Origin: JAFKKS01 sp039808325
GTDB lineage: Bacteria; Pseudomonadota; Alphaproteobacteria; Rhizobiales; Xanthobacteraceae
Length of the DNA: 26,338 nt
Reading direction: 5' to 3'
Assembly: GCA_039808325.1 (NCBI GenBank)
Contig: JBDHSU010000049.1
Coordinates: 1-26,338, forward strand
Both the position numbers and the translations under genes were made by a program. Position 1 is the stretch's first letter. Every line of letters begins with the position of its first letter. The notes beneath the pieces were generated by a model. That model worked only from the letters and a program-made list of their open reading frames with translations, was not told where the DNA came from and did no database searches. This document shows positions 6,964-14,973 of this stretch, piece by piece.

Positions 6964-7683
6964 ATGTCCAACCTCAGCGCGGCGACGCGCGACAAGCTCA
7001 AGACCGTCAGCACGGCGACGATCTCGACGGCGCTGTTCAAGCGCGGCCTGCGCAACCAGTTCATCCAGGACGTGCATCCGATCAATCCGAAGCACGGCAA
7101 CATGGTGGGTGAGGCGTTCACGCTGCGCTACATCCCCGCGCGCGAGGACCTCAACCCCATCACCGTGTTCCAGAACCGCGCGCACCCGCAGCGCAAGGCG
7201 GTGGAGGAATGCCCTCCCGGCGCGGTGATGGTGATCGACAGCCGCAAGGACGCGCGCGCCGCCTCCGCCGGCGCGATTCTCGTGCGGAGGCTGATGGTGC
7301 GCGGCGTCGCCGGCGTCGTCACCGATGGCGGTTTCCGCGACAGCCCCGAGATCGCCGATCTGGCGATCCCCGCCTACCACCATCGCCCCTCCGCGCCGAC
7401 CAACCTCACGCTGCACCAGGCGCTCGACATCAATGTGCCGATCGGCTGCGGCGACGTCGCCGTGTGGCCGGGCGACGTCGTGGTCGGAGACGGCGAGGGC
7501 GTCATCGTCATCCCGGCGGGAATCGTCGACGAGATCGCCGCCGAAGTGGTCGAGATGACGGCATTCGAGGACTTCGTTGCCGAGAAGGTGCTGGAGGGGC
7601 GCTCGATCCTCGGACTCTACCCGGCGACCGACCCGCAGACCGGCGTCGACTTCGCCGCGTGGCGCAAGGCAAAGGGACGCTAG
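6964..7683 (+). CDS. RraA-family aldolase (4-hydroxy-4-methyl-2-oxoglutarate aldolase type)
   Basis: A 239-residue protein of the RraA/HMG aldolase fold. Members cleave 4-hydroxy-2-oxo acids to pyruvate, using a divalent metal; the RNase-E-inhibitor name applies only to the E. coli branch. The hallmark GVVTDGGFRDSPEI (Arg125-Asp126) is present, preceded by the glycine-rich GAILVRRL helix, and VWPGDVVVGDGEGVIVIP forms the typical C-terminal part. ATG at 6964 is chosen because GGAGA sits five bases upstream; the longer frame from 6952 begins directly at the stop of the dehydratase. It is clearly cotranscribed with the dehydratase and plausibly acts on the 2-keto-3-deoxy acid that enzyme makes (inference). 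The TAG stop is part of repeat copy 2. Confidence 0.88.
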   Translation: MSNLSAATRDKLKTVSTATISTALFKRGLRNQFIQDVHPINPKHGNMVGEAFTLRYIPAREDLNPITVFQNRAHPQRKAVEECPPGAVMVIDSRKDARAASAGAILVRRLMVRGVAGVVTDGGFRDSPEIADLAIPAYHHRPSAPTNLTLHQALDINVPIGCGDVAVWPGDVVVGDGEGVIVIPAGIVDEIAAEVVEMTAFEDFVAEKVLEGRSILGLYPATDPQTGVDFAAWRKAKGR

Positions 7684-7734
7684 CGCGGGACGAGGAAAAG
7701 TGTGGAGCGGTTTTCCGCCCGCATCCCGCTCTAA
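7680..7734 (-). repeat. Palindromic intergenic repeat, copy 2 (inverted, half element)
   Basis: Read on the minus strand this is the second hairpin part of the repeat found at 67-191 and 26139-26256, with a few mismatches. The core GAGGAAAAGTGTGGAGCGG starts at 7692. One edge is CTAG at 7680-7683, whose TAG is the stop codon of the aldolase gene; the other edge is CTAA. The AT-rich hairpin half is missing or eroded beyond about 7745. It lies between two convergent genes, where such hairpins may help stop transcription. Confidence 0.8.
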
Positions 7735-7798
7735 GTTATCGAGAGTGCGAGCGGCCGATTCCGGATTTCGGCGCTTTCGGCCAGCCGTTGCGTCGTCG

Positions 7799-7813
7799 GG
7801 CGCTTAAGGCGCC
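7799..7813. terminator. Small hairpin between convergent aldolase and cupin genes
   Basis: GGCGC (7799-7803) pairs with GCGCC (7809-7813) around TTAAG, directly after the cupin stop on the minus strand. The stem is short and has no long T-run, so it is at best a weak terminator together with repeat copy 2. Confidence 0.3.
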
Positions 7814-7814
7814 G

Positions 7815-8195
7815 TTAGGCCGGCGTCTCATCGTCGGTCACCGGCGATGTCACGACGAGAAACACCAGGTCCTCCACGCCCGTATTGTGGATCGCATGCT
7901 CGATCCCCGGCGGCAGGAAGACGACGTCATGCTTGCGCACGATCCGGCGCTCGTCGCCGATCTCCATCAGGCCCTCGCCCTCCAGCACATGATAAACCTG
8001 CTCCTGCACCCGGTGCTTGTGCCGCTCGACATGGGCCATCGGCTGATACATCGAGATACGATAGTCGATATGTCGTGACCCGGCCGTCTCCGGATGCACC
8101 AGCGGCTTGGAGAGCGCTCCGCCGAAATGGTTGGGGAATTGCCGCCATGGCACTTCGGCGATGTGGCGGACGAAGGCTTTGCGTTCGGCGGCCAT
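7815..8195 (-). CDS. Small single-domain cupin protein
   Basis: A 126-residue cupin with both conserved motifs. Motif 1 has His59, His61 and Glu65 in HKHRVQEQVYHVLEGEG; motif 2 has His100 in FLPPGIEHAIHN. These four residues normally hold one divalent metal in a beta-barrel, so the protein may be an isomerase, lyase or dioxygenase, or only a ligand-binding cupin. The substrate cannot be read from the sequence. ATG at 8195 has AAAGGA about seven bases upstream; the longer upstream frame has no supporting features. It lies downstream of the amidohydrolase gene on the same strand, separated by 179 bases that include a repeat, so cotranscription is possible but not certain. Confidence 0.85.
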   Translation of the reverse strand: MAAERKAFVRHIAEVPWRQFPNHFGGALSKPLVHPETAGSRHIDYRISMYQPMAHVERHKHRVQEQVYHVLEGEGLMEIGDERRIVRKHDVVFLPPGIEHAIHNTGVEDLVFLVVTSPVTDDETPA

Positions 8196-8278
8196 ACGAT
8201 GATCCTTTTGGCGGGCGGGCTTCATTCTTCGCGCGTTACGCCAGCATGGAACGCGAAGGTCGATGCTCAAGTGCGGCT

Positions 8279-8323
8279 TGGTCGTCCTTCGAGACGCCGC
8301 CTACGGCTCCTCGGGATGAGGTG
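8279..8323. repeat. Short intergenic repeat (CCTTCGAGACG...GGATGAGG type)
   Basis: The stretch GTCCTTCGAGACGCC, a small GCCG/CGGC hairpin, and CTCCTCGGGATGAGGT match, from memory, a very widespread intergenic repeat of Bradyrhizobium/Rhodopseudomonas-like genomes (on the other strand: ACCTCATCC, GAGGAGCC, GTCTCGAAGGAC). It lies between the amidohydrolase and cupin genes. It is the third repeat family in this window. Confidence 0.6.
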
Positions 8324-8374
8324 CGGGTGCATTCGGCAGCATCGACGTCTACACGATGATGGTCGCCGCGCGCT

Positions 8375-9613
8375 TCAATTCAAGCGGTTCTTATAGAAGC
8401 GTCCGCCCTTCATGATCGCCGACAGATGCGCTCCCGCGCCCTGGAAAAGACCGAAGTCCTCGTAGGGGTTTCCGTCGACGACGAGCAGATCGGCATAGGC
8501 GCCGGGAATGAGCTCGCCGAGTTCGCCCGGCTTCTGCACGATCTCCGCGTTGACGATCGTCGCCGAACGGATGATCTCGGCCGCCGGCAACGCTTCGCGG
8601 CGGATGAGGAACTCCTTGCTCTGGTCGTCCTGCAACTGCCCGAGCAGGTCCGAGCCGAAGCCGATCTTCACGCCGGCGCTGCGTGCGATCTCGAGCGAGC
8701 GCAGCCCGGCGTCGAGCACCACCTCGTTTTTCGCCAGGCTATATTCAGTGAGCCCATAGTCGCGCCCGCGCCGGCGCATGGCGTCGTAGGCGACGAGCGT
8801 GGGGACGAGGAACGCGCCCTTGTTCGCCATCAGCTTCGCCGCCGGCTCGTCGATCAGGTTGCCGTGCTCGATGGTGCGCACGCCGCCGTTGACGGCGCGC
8901 AGGATGGCGCGCGCGGAATAGGCGTGCGCGGCGACGTAGGCGCCCCAATGCGTCGCTTCCTCCACGGCCGCCTCGATCTCGTCCATGCGGAACTGCAGGC
9001 TCTCCAAAGGATCGCTCTGCGAGGCGACGCCGCCGGACACCATGATCTTGATGAGATCGGCGCCCTTGCGCAGCTCATCGCGCGCCGCCTTGATCACTTC
9101 GCCGACGCCGTCGGCCACGCGCGCGGTATAGGCGAGGCCGGAGCAGCAGGGACATTCGGCGACGCGCCGCTGCGTCCGCTTGCGGAAGTCGCCGTGCCCA
9201 CCGGTCTGGCTGATCGCCTGCCCGGCGATGAAGAGGCGCGGGGATTCGATGAGCCCCTGATCCACGGCGGCCTTCATGCCGAAATCGCCGCCGCCGGTGT
9301 CCCGCACCGACGTGTAGCCGCGCATCAGGATATCGCGCAGCGCCACCGATCCTTTGACCGCCAGAAGGGTCAGCGGCGTGGCGTCGAGAAATCCGATATT
9401 CACTTCCGATAGAAAAATGTGCAGGTGACAGTCGATGAGGCCCGGCATGACCGTCCGGCCGCCGACGTCGATGCGCGTTGCGGTTGTCGATTTGATCGGC
9501 TTATCGGAAACCTCCTTGACCCGCTCGCCTTCGATCAGCAGTTCCACCCCTTCCATCAGTTCGGATTTCCGCGGGTCGAGAAACCGGCCGCCGTGAAGGA
9601 TGAAAGACGTCAT
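8375..9613 (-). CDS. Metal-dependent amidohydrolase, Xaa-Pro dipeptidase/imidazolonepropionase-like
   Basis: A 412-residue amidohydrolase-superfamily enzyme with the binuclear metal-site pattern: His63 and His65 in GLIDCHLHIFL, the probable carboxylated Lys189 in LIKIMVSGGVAS, His230 in AAHAYS, His250 in TIEHGNL and Asp322 in GFGSDLLG. The N-terminal small beta domain and C-terminal ADLLVVDGNP are typical. This branch contains carboxypeptidase-like enzymes that cleave N-acyl or Xaa-Pro type dipeptides, so a cytosolic peptide or amide hydrolase is likely; exact substrate unknown. A CPCC cysteine cluster at about 154-157 is uncommon. ATG at 9613 has AGGAGA six bases upstream. It is divergent from the polyamine-type transporter operon, suggesting that imported substrate is hydrolysed by it (inference). 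Confidence 0.88.
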   Translation of the reverse strand: MTSFILHGGRFLDPRKSELMEGVELLIEGERVKEVSDKPIKSTTATRIDVGGRTVMPGLIDCHLHIFLSEVNIGFLDATPLTLLAVKGSVALRDILMRGYTSVRDTGGGDFGMKAAVDQGLIESPRLFIAGQAISQTGGHGDFRKRTQRRVAECPCCSGLAYTARVADGVGEVIKAARDELRKGADLIKIMVSGGVASQSDPLESLQFRMDEIEAAVEEATHWGAYVAAHAYSARAILRAVNGGVRTIEHGNLIDEPAAKLMANKGAFLVPTLVAYDAMRRRGRDYGLTEYSLAKNEVVLDAGLRSLEIARSAGVKIGFGSDLLGQLQDDQSKEFLIRREALPAAEIIRSATIVNAEIVQKPGELGELIPGAYADLLVVDGNPYEDFGLFQGAGAHLSAIMKGGRFYKNRLN

Positions 9614-9684
9614 GGAAGCTCTCCTGGCGAACTGAGACGACCTGGGTTCCGCTCCGCCGTCGGCCGCAATTTTAAAGCTTGGCG

Positions 9685-9716
9685 TTGAAGGCGCGGACGA
9701 GCATTGTATAAATTAT
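9685..9716 (+). promoter_or_regulatory. Promoter of the polyamine-type transporter operon with an operator-like ATTGTATAAATTAT
   Basis: TTGAAG (9685-9690) and TATAAA (9707-9712) with a 16-base spacer form a good sigma-70 type promoter about 50 bases before the binding-protein start. The -10 is embedded in ATTGTATAAATTAT (9703-9716). A nearly identical ATTGTATAAAATT lies before the second gntR gene at 23439-23451, and the sequence resembles half of the TTGTATACAA sites bound by several FCD-type GntR proteins. Confidence 0.5.
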
Positions 9717-9760
9717 CCACGAACGCGGAAAATGAACAGGGCTATCGGGGAGAGAGCATC

Positions 9761-10816
9761 ATGGATCGCCGCACGCTACTCAAATTGATGGGCGCTGCAT
9801 CGCTGCCCGGCACGGTCGGGATGTCGCCGGCCTTTGCGGACGATCCGAAGCAAATTGTCGTGATGACCTGGGGCGGCCTTTGGGGCGATGCCGTCCGCAA
9901 GGGCGTCGACGTCGCCTTCGAGCAGGCGACGGGCGCCAAGGTTTTGCAGGATCGCAGTTCGAGCCCGGTCGAGCGTATCACCAAGCTGAAGATCGGATTG
10001 AACGACCAGAAGATCGACCTGGTGCAGATTCACGATGGCCTGGTGCCGCTCGCCATCAAGCAGGGCGTGCTGGAGAAGCTCAATCCGCAGTCGCCGCGCT
10101 TGTCGAACCTTGCCGACGTGTTGCCGCAGTTCAGGAACGACTACTGGATCGGCATGATCTTCTCGGTCCTCGGTGTCACCTACAACACCAAGCTGGTGAA
10201 GAACCCGCCGACGTCTTTCGCTGACCTCTGGCGGCCGGAGTTCAAGGGCCGCATCGTGCTGCCGGAGATTTCGCACTCGATCGGCAGCTACATCATTCCT
10301 ATCGGCGCCATCGCGCAGGGCAAGTCGCCGAAGGACGAGGAGGCGGGCTTCGAGCAGCTCAAGCGCATGGTCGATCTGCAGCCGATCTTCGCCAAGGACA
10401 CCGACTCGATCATGAATGCCTTCCGCAATGAGGAAGCCTTGATCGGGCTTCTCTACAAGTCGCAGACCTACACGGTGAAGGGGTGGGGTACGCCGGTCGA
10501 TTGGGTCTACCCGAAGGAGGGCGGCATCACGTATCTCTCGGGAACCGGCATCGCCAAGGGCTCGAAGAACCTTGAGCTGGCGGAAACCTATCTCAACCTC
10601 ACCATCGATCCGAAAGTGCAGCCGATCTATACGAAGACGTTCAACTACACCGGCACGAACAAGCATACGATCGACAACCTGCCGCCGGATCTGCAGGAGC
10701 GCGCGCGCTTCACCGACGACGAGATCAAGCGCCTGATCCCGCTCGATCATGAATTCATGAGCGACCGGCGCGCGGCCTGGACGCAGCGCTGGAACCGCGT
10801 CGTCGCGGGTGGTTGA
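9761..10816 (+). CDS. ABC transporter substrate-binding protein, polyamine/opine (PotD-like) type
   Basis: A 351-residue periplasmic binding protein with a strong twin-arginine signal (MDRRTLLKLMGAASLPG), cleavage expected near AFADD. The mature chain starts IVVMTWGGLWGDAVRKG and continues with FSVLGVTYNTKLV and PPTSFADLWRPEFKGRIVLP, the standard pattern of family 1/PotD-like binding proteins for spermidine, putrescine, opines or related cationic and amino-acid-like compounds. ATG at 9761 has GGGGAGAG about seven bases upstream; the TTG-started longer frame at 9704 overlaps the promoter. It is the first gene of an operon with a GATase-like enzyme, an ATPase and two permeases, so this importer is complete. 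Confidence 0.9.
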   Translation: MDRRTLLKLMGAASLPGTVGMSPAFADDPKQIVVMTWGGLWGDAVRKGVDVAFEQATGAKVLQDRSSSPVERITKLKIGLNDQKIDLVQIHDGLVPLAIKQGVLEKLNPQSPRLSNLADVLPQFRNDYWIGMIFSVLGVTYNTKLVKNPPTSFADLWRPEFKGRIVLPEISHSIGSYIIPIGAIAQGKSPKDEEAGFEQLKRMVDLQPIFAKDTDSIMNAFRNEEALIGLLYKSQTYTVKGWGTPVDWVYPKEGGITYLSGTGIAKGSKNLELAETYLNLTIDPKVQPIYTKTFNYTGTNKHTIDNLPPDLQERARFTDDEIKRLIPLDHEFMSDRRAAWTQRWNRVVAGG

Positions 10817-10821
10817 GGCGG

Positions 10822-12234
10822 ATGGGGCTCGTTCGGTTCTCCTGGTGGGAGAACGGGGACAGTTTCGACGTGCCGCTCGTCGTCAACCGCCTCCTGGCGC
10901 GAGGCGCGCGCGGCTATTGGCTGACGGCGGACGACGCAAGCGCCGCCGCCGGCGACTTCATTCTTGATCTGACGAGCGCGCAGCGTGCCGCGGCGGCGGC
11001 GGCCGGCTTGAAGCTGTCGGACTTCGCCGGCGGTCCGGGCGGCGACGGGTGCATGCCGCTTCGTCCCGCGCGGATTGCGCTCTTTTCCGGCACGGCGTCG
11101 AAGTATCCTTACGACGCCTATTACGGCTTGGCGCTGCTGCGGCTCGGCTACGATTTCGAGATCGTCGACGGGCGGGCGATTGCCGAAGGCGCGCTGCGCC
11201 GCGCCAACGTCTTCGTCATTCCGGGCGGCTTCGCCACCTGGGGCATCGACGCGGCCGAGGAAAGCCCGGGCGCCGACGCGGAAGTGCGCGCGTTCCTTGA
11301 TCGCGGCGGCGGCGCTGTCGGCTCCTGCGGCGGCGCCTACTATCTCTCCGCCGGTCGCCCCGGCTGGACCGGTACCGCCGATGCCAAGCCGCTTTTCAAT
11401 CACGAGTACCTGCAGAGCGGCGTCGGCGTGGTTGAGGTCGCGCTGGCGCGAAGCGCGCTCACGCTCGGCTGCCCGCCGGCGCTCGACATGCCTTATTATC
11501 ACGGTCCGATTTACAATGAGGTCGGTGCCGGCGCCGCGGTCGTCGGACGCTTCGCGAATCTCATCATGCCGGGCGCGGTGGCGATCGGGAATCCGCTCGA
11601 CCGCGCCCTGTTCGAGAACGGCATGAGGGAGCATCCGGCCATCCTCTCCGCCGAGGGGCGGCGCGGCCGCGCCGTGCTGTTTTCGCCGCATCCGGAGATG
11701 GGCGACCTCGTGCGCAAATACATCGCCATGGACGGCTACGTGCGGAAATATCTGCCGATCCGCGGCCTGCCGACGATGCGCGATACCCTGCGCCACTACC
11801 GCGTCTCCGATGCGCCGAGCTTCCGGCTGATCGCCAACGCCGTCGCATGGCTGAGCAGAAGCGACGCCGACGAGGCGCCGCGCCTTGTTCGTGATGCGCA
11901 GGATGATGCGCGCGCGGAGCTGGTCGCGTCGTTGCAAAAGCGAAGCGAGAGGCTCGATCTCAGCGGCCGCACGAGCGACGAGAAAGCGCTGGCGCTGTTT
12001 TTGCGCGACGGGCTGCGCGCGCGCGCCGGAGCCATGGACGGCGCTCAAGCCGGACGCTCAAGCGCACATCACGCTGCGCTCGCTTGCTTTGCCGCGGCCG
12101 CCGTCGCGCGATTGTCGACGGAGGGGCACTTGCCTCTGACGCAGGAACTGATGGAGATGGAACTGGCGATCGCGTTGCAGGAGTGCGGGCAGCGGATCGA
12201 CGCCATCGACATGAAACTGGATCAGGCCCGATGA
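10822..12234 (+). CDS. Class I glutamine amidotransferase-like enzyme (BPL_N-like) within an ABC transporter operon
   Basis: This 470-residue protein has a central flavodoxin-like GATase domain (about residues 80-300). VFVIPGGFATWG is followed by GGGAVGSCGGAYYLS with the nucleophile-elbow Cys169, and FSPHPEMG supplies His290 and Glu292, giving a Cys-His-Glu triad. The MPYYHGPIYNE loop recalls the family named after the N-terminal domain of eukaryotic biotin-protein ligase. There is an 80-residue N-terminal part and a 160-residue, alanine-rich, probably helical C-terminal part without recognised relatives. It sits between the binding-protein and ATPase genes; the ATPase start overlaps its stop (ATGA). 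It probably hydrolyses a gamma-glutamyl or other amide bond of the imported substrate (inference). ATG at 10822 is preferred over a TTG overlapping the upstream stop. Confidence 0.75.
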   Translation: MGLVRFSWWENGDSFDVPLVVNRLLARGARGYWLTADDASAAAGDFILDLTSAQRAAAAAAGLKLSDFAGGPGGDGCMPLRPARIALFSGTASKYPYDAYYGLALLRLGYDFEIVDGRAIAEGALRRANVFVIPGGFATWGIDAAEESPGADAEVRAFLDRGGGAVGSCGGAYYLSAGRPGWTGTADAKPLFNHEYLQSGVGVVEVALARSALTLGCPPALDMPYYHGPIYNEVGAGAAVVGRFANLIMPGAVAIGNPLDRALFENGMREHPAILSAEGRRGRAVLFSPHPEMGDLVRKYIAMDGYVRKYLPIRGLPTMRDTLRHYRVSDAPSFRLIANAVAWLSRSDADEAPRLVRDAQDDARAELVASLQKRSERLDLSGRTSDEKALALFLRDGLRARAGAMDGAQAGRSSAHHAALACFAAAAVARLSTEGHLPLTQELMEMELAIALQECGQRIDAIDMKLDQAR

Positions 12235-13310
12235 GAAGCCCGCAGGGAGACGTCTCGCTGATCGGCGTGCGCAAGACGTTCGGCACCACCGTCGCCGTCA
12301 ACAATGTCGATCTCGATATCCCGAATGCGGCGGTCTTTTCGCTGCTTGGCCCTTCGGGTTGCGGCAAGACGACGACCTTGCGCCTGATCGCGGGATTCGA
12401 GCAGCCGAGCGCCGGCGACGTCTTCATCCGCGAGAAGCGCGTGACCAATGTGCCGCCCTACAAGCGCGACTTCTCCATGGTGTTCCAGAGCTATGCGCTG
12501 TTCCCGCATCTGACGGTCGCCGACAATGTCGGCTTCGGCTTGCGCATGCGCAAGGTCGGTCGCGCCGAACGCGACAAGGCGGTGCGCGAGGCCTTGGCGT
12601 TGGTGAAGCTGGAGGCGCTCGCCGATCGCTATCCGCGCCAGCTCTCCGGCGGGCAGCAGCAGCGCGTGGCGCTCGCGCGCGCGATCGTGGTCAAGCCGGC
12701 GGTCTTGCTGCTCGACGAGCCGCTCGGCGCCCTCGACAAGCTGTTGCGGGAGGAGATGCAGGTGGAGCTGCGCGATCTCCAGCGCCGGCTCGGCATCACC
12801 GCGGTATTCGTCACGCACGACCAGGAGGAGGCGCTCACCATCTCCGACGTTGTGGCGGTGATGCGCAACGGCGTGATCGAGCAGCTTGGTCCGCCGCGCG
12901 AGATCTATGAGCGGCCGCGCACCGAATTCGTCGCCGGCTTCCTCGGCGCCAGCAATTTCGTCGACGGCGAGGTTGCCGGTCGCGAGGGCGAGAATGCCGT
13001 CGTCATGGCTTCGGGCCGCCGCCTGCTGCAAACCGATCCGTCCGGCGCGGCATCGGGAAAGGTGCGCATTGCGGTGCGTCCGGAGCGAGTCCTGCTCGGC
13101 GCGCCGGGAGGCGACGGCATCCCCGGTCGGGTGACTCATGTGATCTATCGCGGTTCCGTCACGCAGTTTCATGTGGCGGGCGAGACCGGCTCTGTCATCA
13201 TCTATGTGCAGAACAGTTCTCCCGAGGCGCAGCGCTTCAAGACGGGCGATGCCGTCACCTACAGGTGGGAGGCCGGCAGCGGCGTCGTTCTCGCACAGGG
13301 GGCCGCATGA
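12231..13310 (+). CDS. ABC transporter ATP-binding protein, PotA-like
   Basis: A 359-residue importer ATPase with Walker A GPSGCGKTT (residues 40-48), Q-loop VFQSYALFPHLT, signature LSGGQQQRVALARA, Walker B VLLLDEPLGALD and the H-loop VFVTHDQEEAL. The C-terminal 110 residues, including IAVRPERV, form the TOBE domain typical of polyamine, iron and sugar importers of the PotA/MalK group. Its ATG at 12231 overlaps the TGA of the preceding gene, and its own TGA overlaps the next ATG, so the operon is translationally coupled. An upstream in-frame extension to 12084 is only a frame overlap with the preceding gene. Confidence 0.95.
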   Translation: MRSPQGDVSLIGVRKTFGTTVAVNNVDLDIPNAAVFSLLGPSGCGKTTTLRLIAGFEQPSAGDVFIREKRVTNVPPYKRDFSMVFQSYALFPHLTVADNVGFGLRMRKVGRAERDKAVREALALVKLEALADRYPRQLSGGQQQRVALARAIVVKPAVLLLDEPLGALDKLLREEMQVELRDLQRRLGITAVFVTHDQEEALTISDVVAVMRNGVIEQLGPPREIYERPRTEFVAGFLGASNFVDGEVAGREGENAVVMASGRRLLQTDPSGAASGKVRIAVRPERVLLGAPGGDGIPGRVTHVIYRGSVTQFHVAGETGSVIIYVQNSSPEAQRFKTGDAVTYRWEAGSGVVLAQGAA

Positions 13311-14173
13311 GAGGCGTCACGCCCGCGCGGCTGTGGAGTCTGGGGCTCGTCGCGCCGCCGCTCGTGACGGCGCTTTTGTTCTTCCTCGGACCGCTGATCT
13401 ATCTCTTCTATGTCAGCCTGCACGAGGCGTCGTCGACGGAGCTTTACGGCGCGCGCTTCACGCTGGCGAACTATGCCGCGGTATTTTCCGATCCGTTCTA
13501 TTTCCTGATCATCAAGCGCACGCTCGCGACGGCGTCATGGATCCTCGCGCTGAGCCTGCTGATCGGCTATCCGGTTGCCTATGTGATCGCGCGCCTGCCG
13601 CCGGCGAAACGCATGCTGGTCATGCTGCTGCTGCTGTTCCCGTTGATGGTGAGCAATGTCGTGCGCGCTTACGGCTGGGTCGCGATTCTCGGCCGCCGCG
13701 GTGTCATCAACACGACGCTCGGCGATCTCGGATTGATCGATGCGCCGCTGTCACTGCTTTATTCAACGCAAGCGATTGTCATTGGTCTGCTGACGATCCT
13801 GCTTCCCTATATAGTCATCTCGATCGCCAACACGCTGGCCAGCATGGATACGCGCTACCAGGAGGCGGCGCAGTCGCTGGGCGCCGGACCGGTGCGCACC
13901 TTCGTGCACGTGACGTTGCCGCTGTCGGCGCCGGGTGTCGCGTCCGGGCTGCTGCTGGTTTTCCTGTTGACGCTCAGCGCCTATGTGACGATCACGCTGA
14001 TCGGCGGCCCGCGCACCAAGCTCCTGGTCAGCCTGATCTATGACAGCGTCGTCGGCTTCCAATGGCCGCAGGCGGCCGCGCTCGCCTTCGTCCTGCTGGC
14101 GCTCGCTTTGGTGGTGACGGCGCTGATCCTCGCGATCATGCGGCCCGGCCGCGTTCAAGGGAGCGGGCGATGA
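13307..14173 (+). CDS. ABC transporter permease, PotB-like
   Basis: A 288-residue inner-membrane permease with about six helices. The N-terminus MRGVTPARLWSLGL leads into the first helix (LVAPPLVTALLFFLGPLIYL). The cytoplasmic EAA loop, YQEAAQSLGAGPVRTFVHVT, contacts the ATPase. The order and size match PotB of spermidine/putrescine-type importers. ATG at 13307 overlaps the ATPase stop (ATGA). It pairs with the next gene as a heterodimer. Confidence 0.93.
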   Translation: MRGVTPARLWSLGLVAPPLVTALLFFLGPLIYLFYVSLHEASSTELYGARFTLANYAAVFSDPFYFLIIKRTLATASWILALSLLIGYPVAYVIARLPPAKRMLVMLLLLFPLMVSNVVRAYGWVAILGRRGVINTTLGDLGLIDAPLSLLYSTQAIVIGLLTILLPYIVISIANTLASMDTRYQEAAQSLGAGPVRTFVHVTLPLSAPGVASGLLLVFLLTLSAYVTITLIGGPRTKLLVSLIYDSVVGFQWPQAAALAFVLLALALVVTALILAIMRPGRVQGSGR

Positions 14174-14973
14174 GTTCGCGCTGGTCCCTGCCGGCGCGCA
14201 TCGTGCGCGGCATTGTCGTGGCGTTCGCGTTTCTGGTGATCCTGGCGCCGATCGTCGTCGTCATCGTCGCGGCTTTCTCGCCCACGGACTTCTTCAAGTT
14301 CCCGCCGCCGAGCTTTTCGCTGCGCTGGTTTTACGAGTTCTTCCGCCTCGACAATATGCGCTCGGCGTTTCTGTTCAGCATTCAGTTGGCGTTGGGCGCG
14401 GCGACGTTCGGCGCGCTGCTCGGCACTCTCGCTGCCGTTTTCGTCGCCAAGCGGCGCGGCATCGTGAACGGCCTTTTACAGGCGCTGTTCATGGCGCCGC
14501 TCGTGTTTCCGACCATCATCCTCGGCTTCGCGCTCTTGCTGTTCTACAAGTCCGTGGACATGCCGCTGACGCCGGGCCTGCTGATCGCGCACGCGGTGAT
14601 CGGCATGCCGTACTGCTTCCGCACGGTTTTGGCGAGCCTGCAAAGCCTCGATCCGGCGATCGAGGAAGCGGGGCAAAGCCTCGGCGCGGGCCCGCTGCGC
14701 ACGCTCGCGCTCGTCACCATGCCGTTGATCTGGCCGGCGGTGTTGACGGGTTGGCTGTTCGCCTTCGTCGTGTCCTTCGGCGAGCTCAACACCGCGCTTT
14801 TCCTCACCGGGCCCGGCGCGACGACCTTGCCGATCGAGATCTTCAGCTATCTGCAATTCCAGGGAAGCCAACTCGTCATTGCCGCGGCGTCGACCCTGCA
14901 AGTCGGTTTGATCATCCTGATCGTGTTCGGCGTGCAGCAGGTCGTCGGCCTGCGCCGGATCGTCAGCCGTTAA
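14170..14973 (+). CDS. ABC transporter permease, PotC-like
   Basis: A 267-residue second permease with about six helices; AFSPTDFFKFPPPSFSLRWF after the first helix is a PotC/PotI hallmark. The EAA loop reads IEEAGQSLGAGPLRTLALVT. Its ATG at 14170 overlaps the stop of the PotB-like gene. The TAA stop at 14971-14973 overlaps the TAA stop of the convergent oppF-like gene on the other strand, so no terminator separates the two operons. Confidence 0.93.
   Translation: MSSRWSLPARIVRGIVVAFAFLVILAPIVVVIVAAFSPTDFFKFPPPSFSLRWFYEFFRLDNMRSAFLFSIQLALGAATFGALLGTLAAVFVAKRRGIVNGLLQALFMAPLVFPTIILGFALLLFYKSVDMPLTPGLLIAHAVIGMPYCFRTVLASLQSLDPAIEEAGQSLGAGPLRTLALVTMPLIWPAVLTGWLFAFVVSFGELNTALFLTGPGATTLPIEIFSYLQFQGSQLVIAAASTLQVGLIILIVFGVQQVVGLRRIVSR

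Noticed and set aside
5053..7416. 787-codon open frame on the minus strand over the dehydratase and aldolase genes
   Set aside because: Its translation is Arg/His/Asp-rich without domains and is antisense to two clear enzyme genes; such frames are common in GC-rich DNA.
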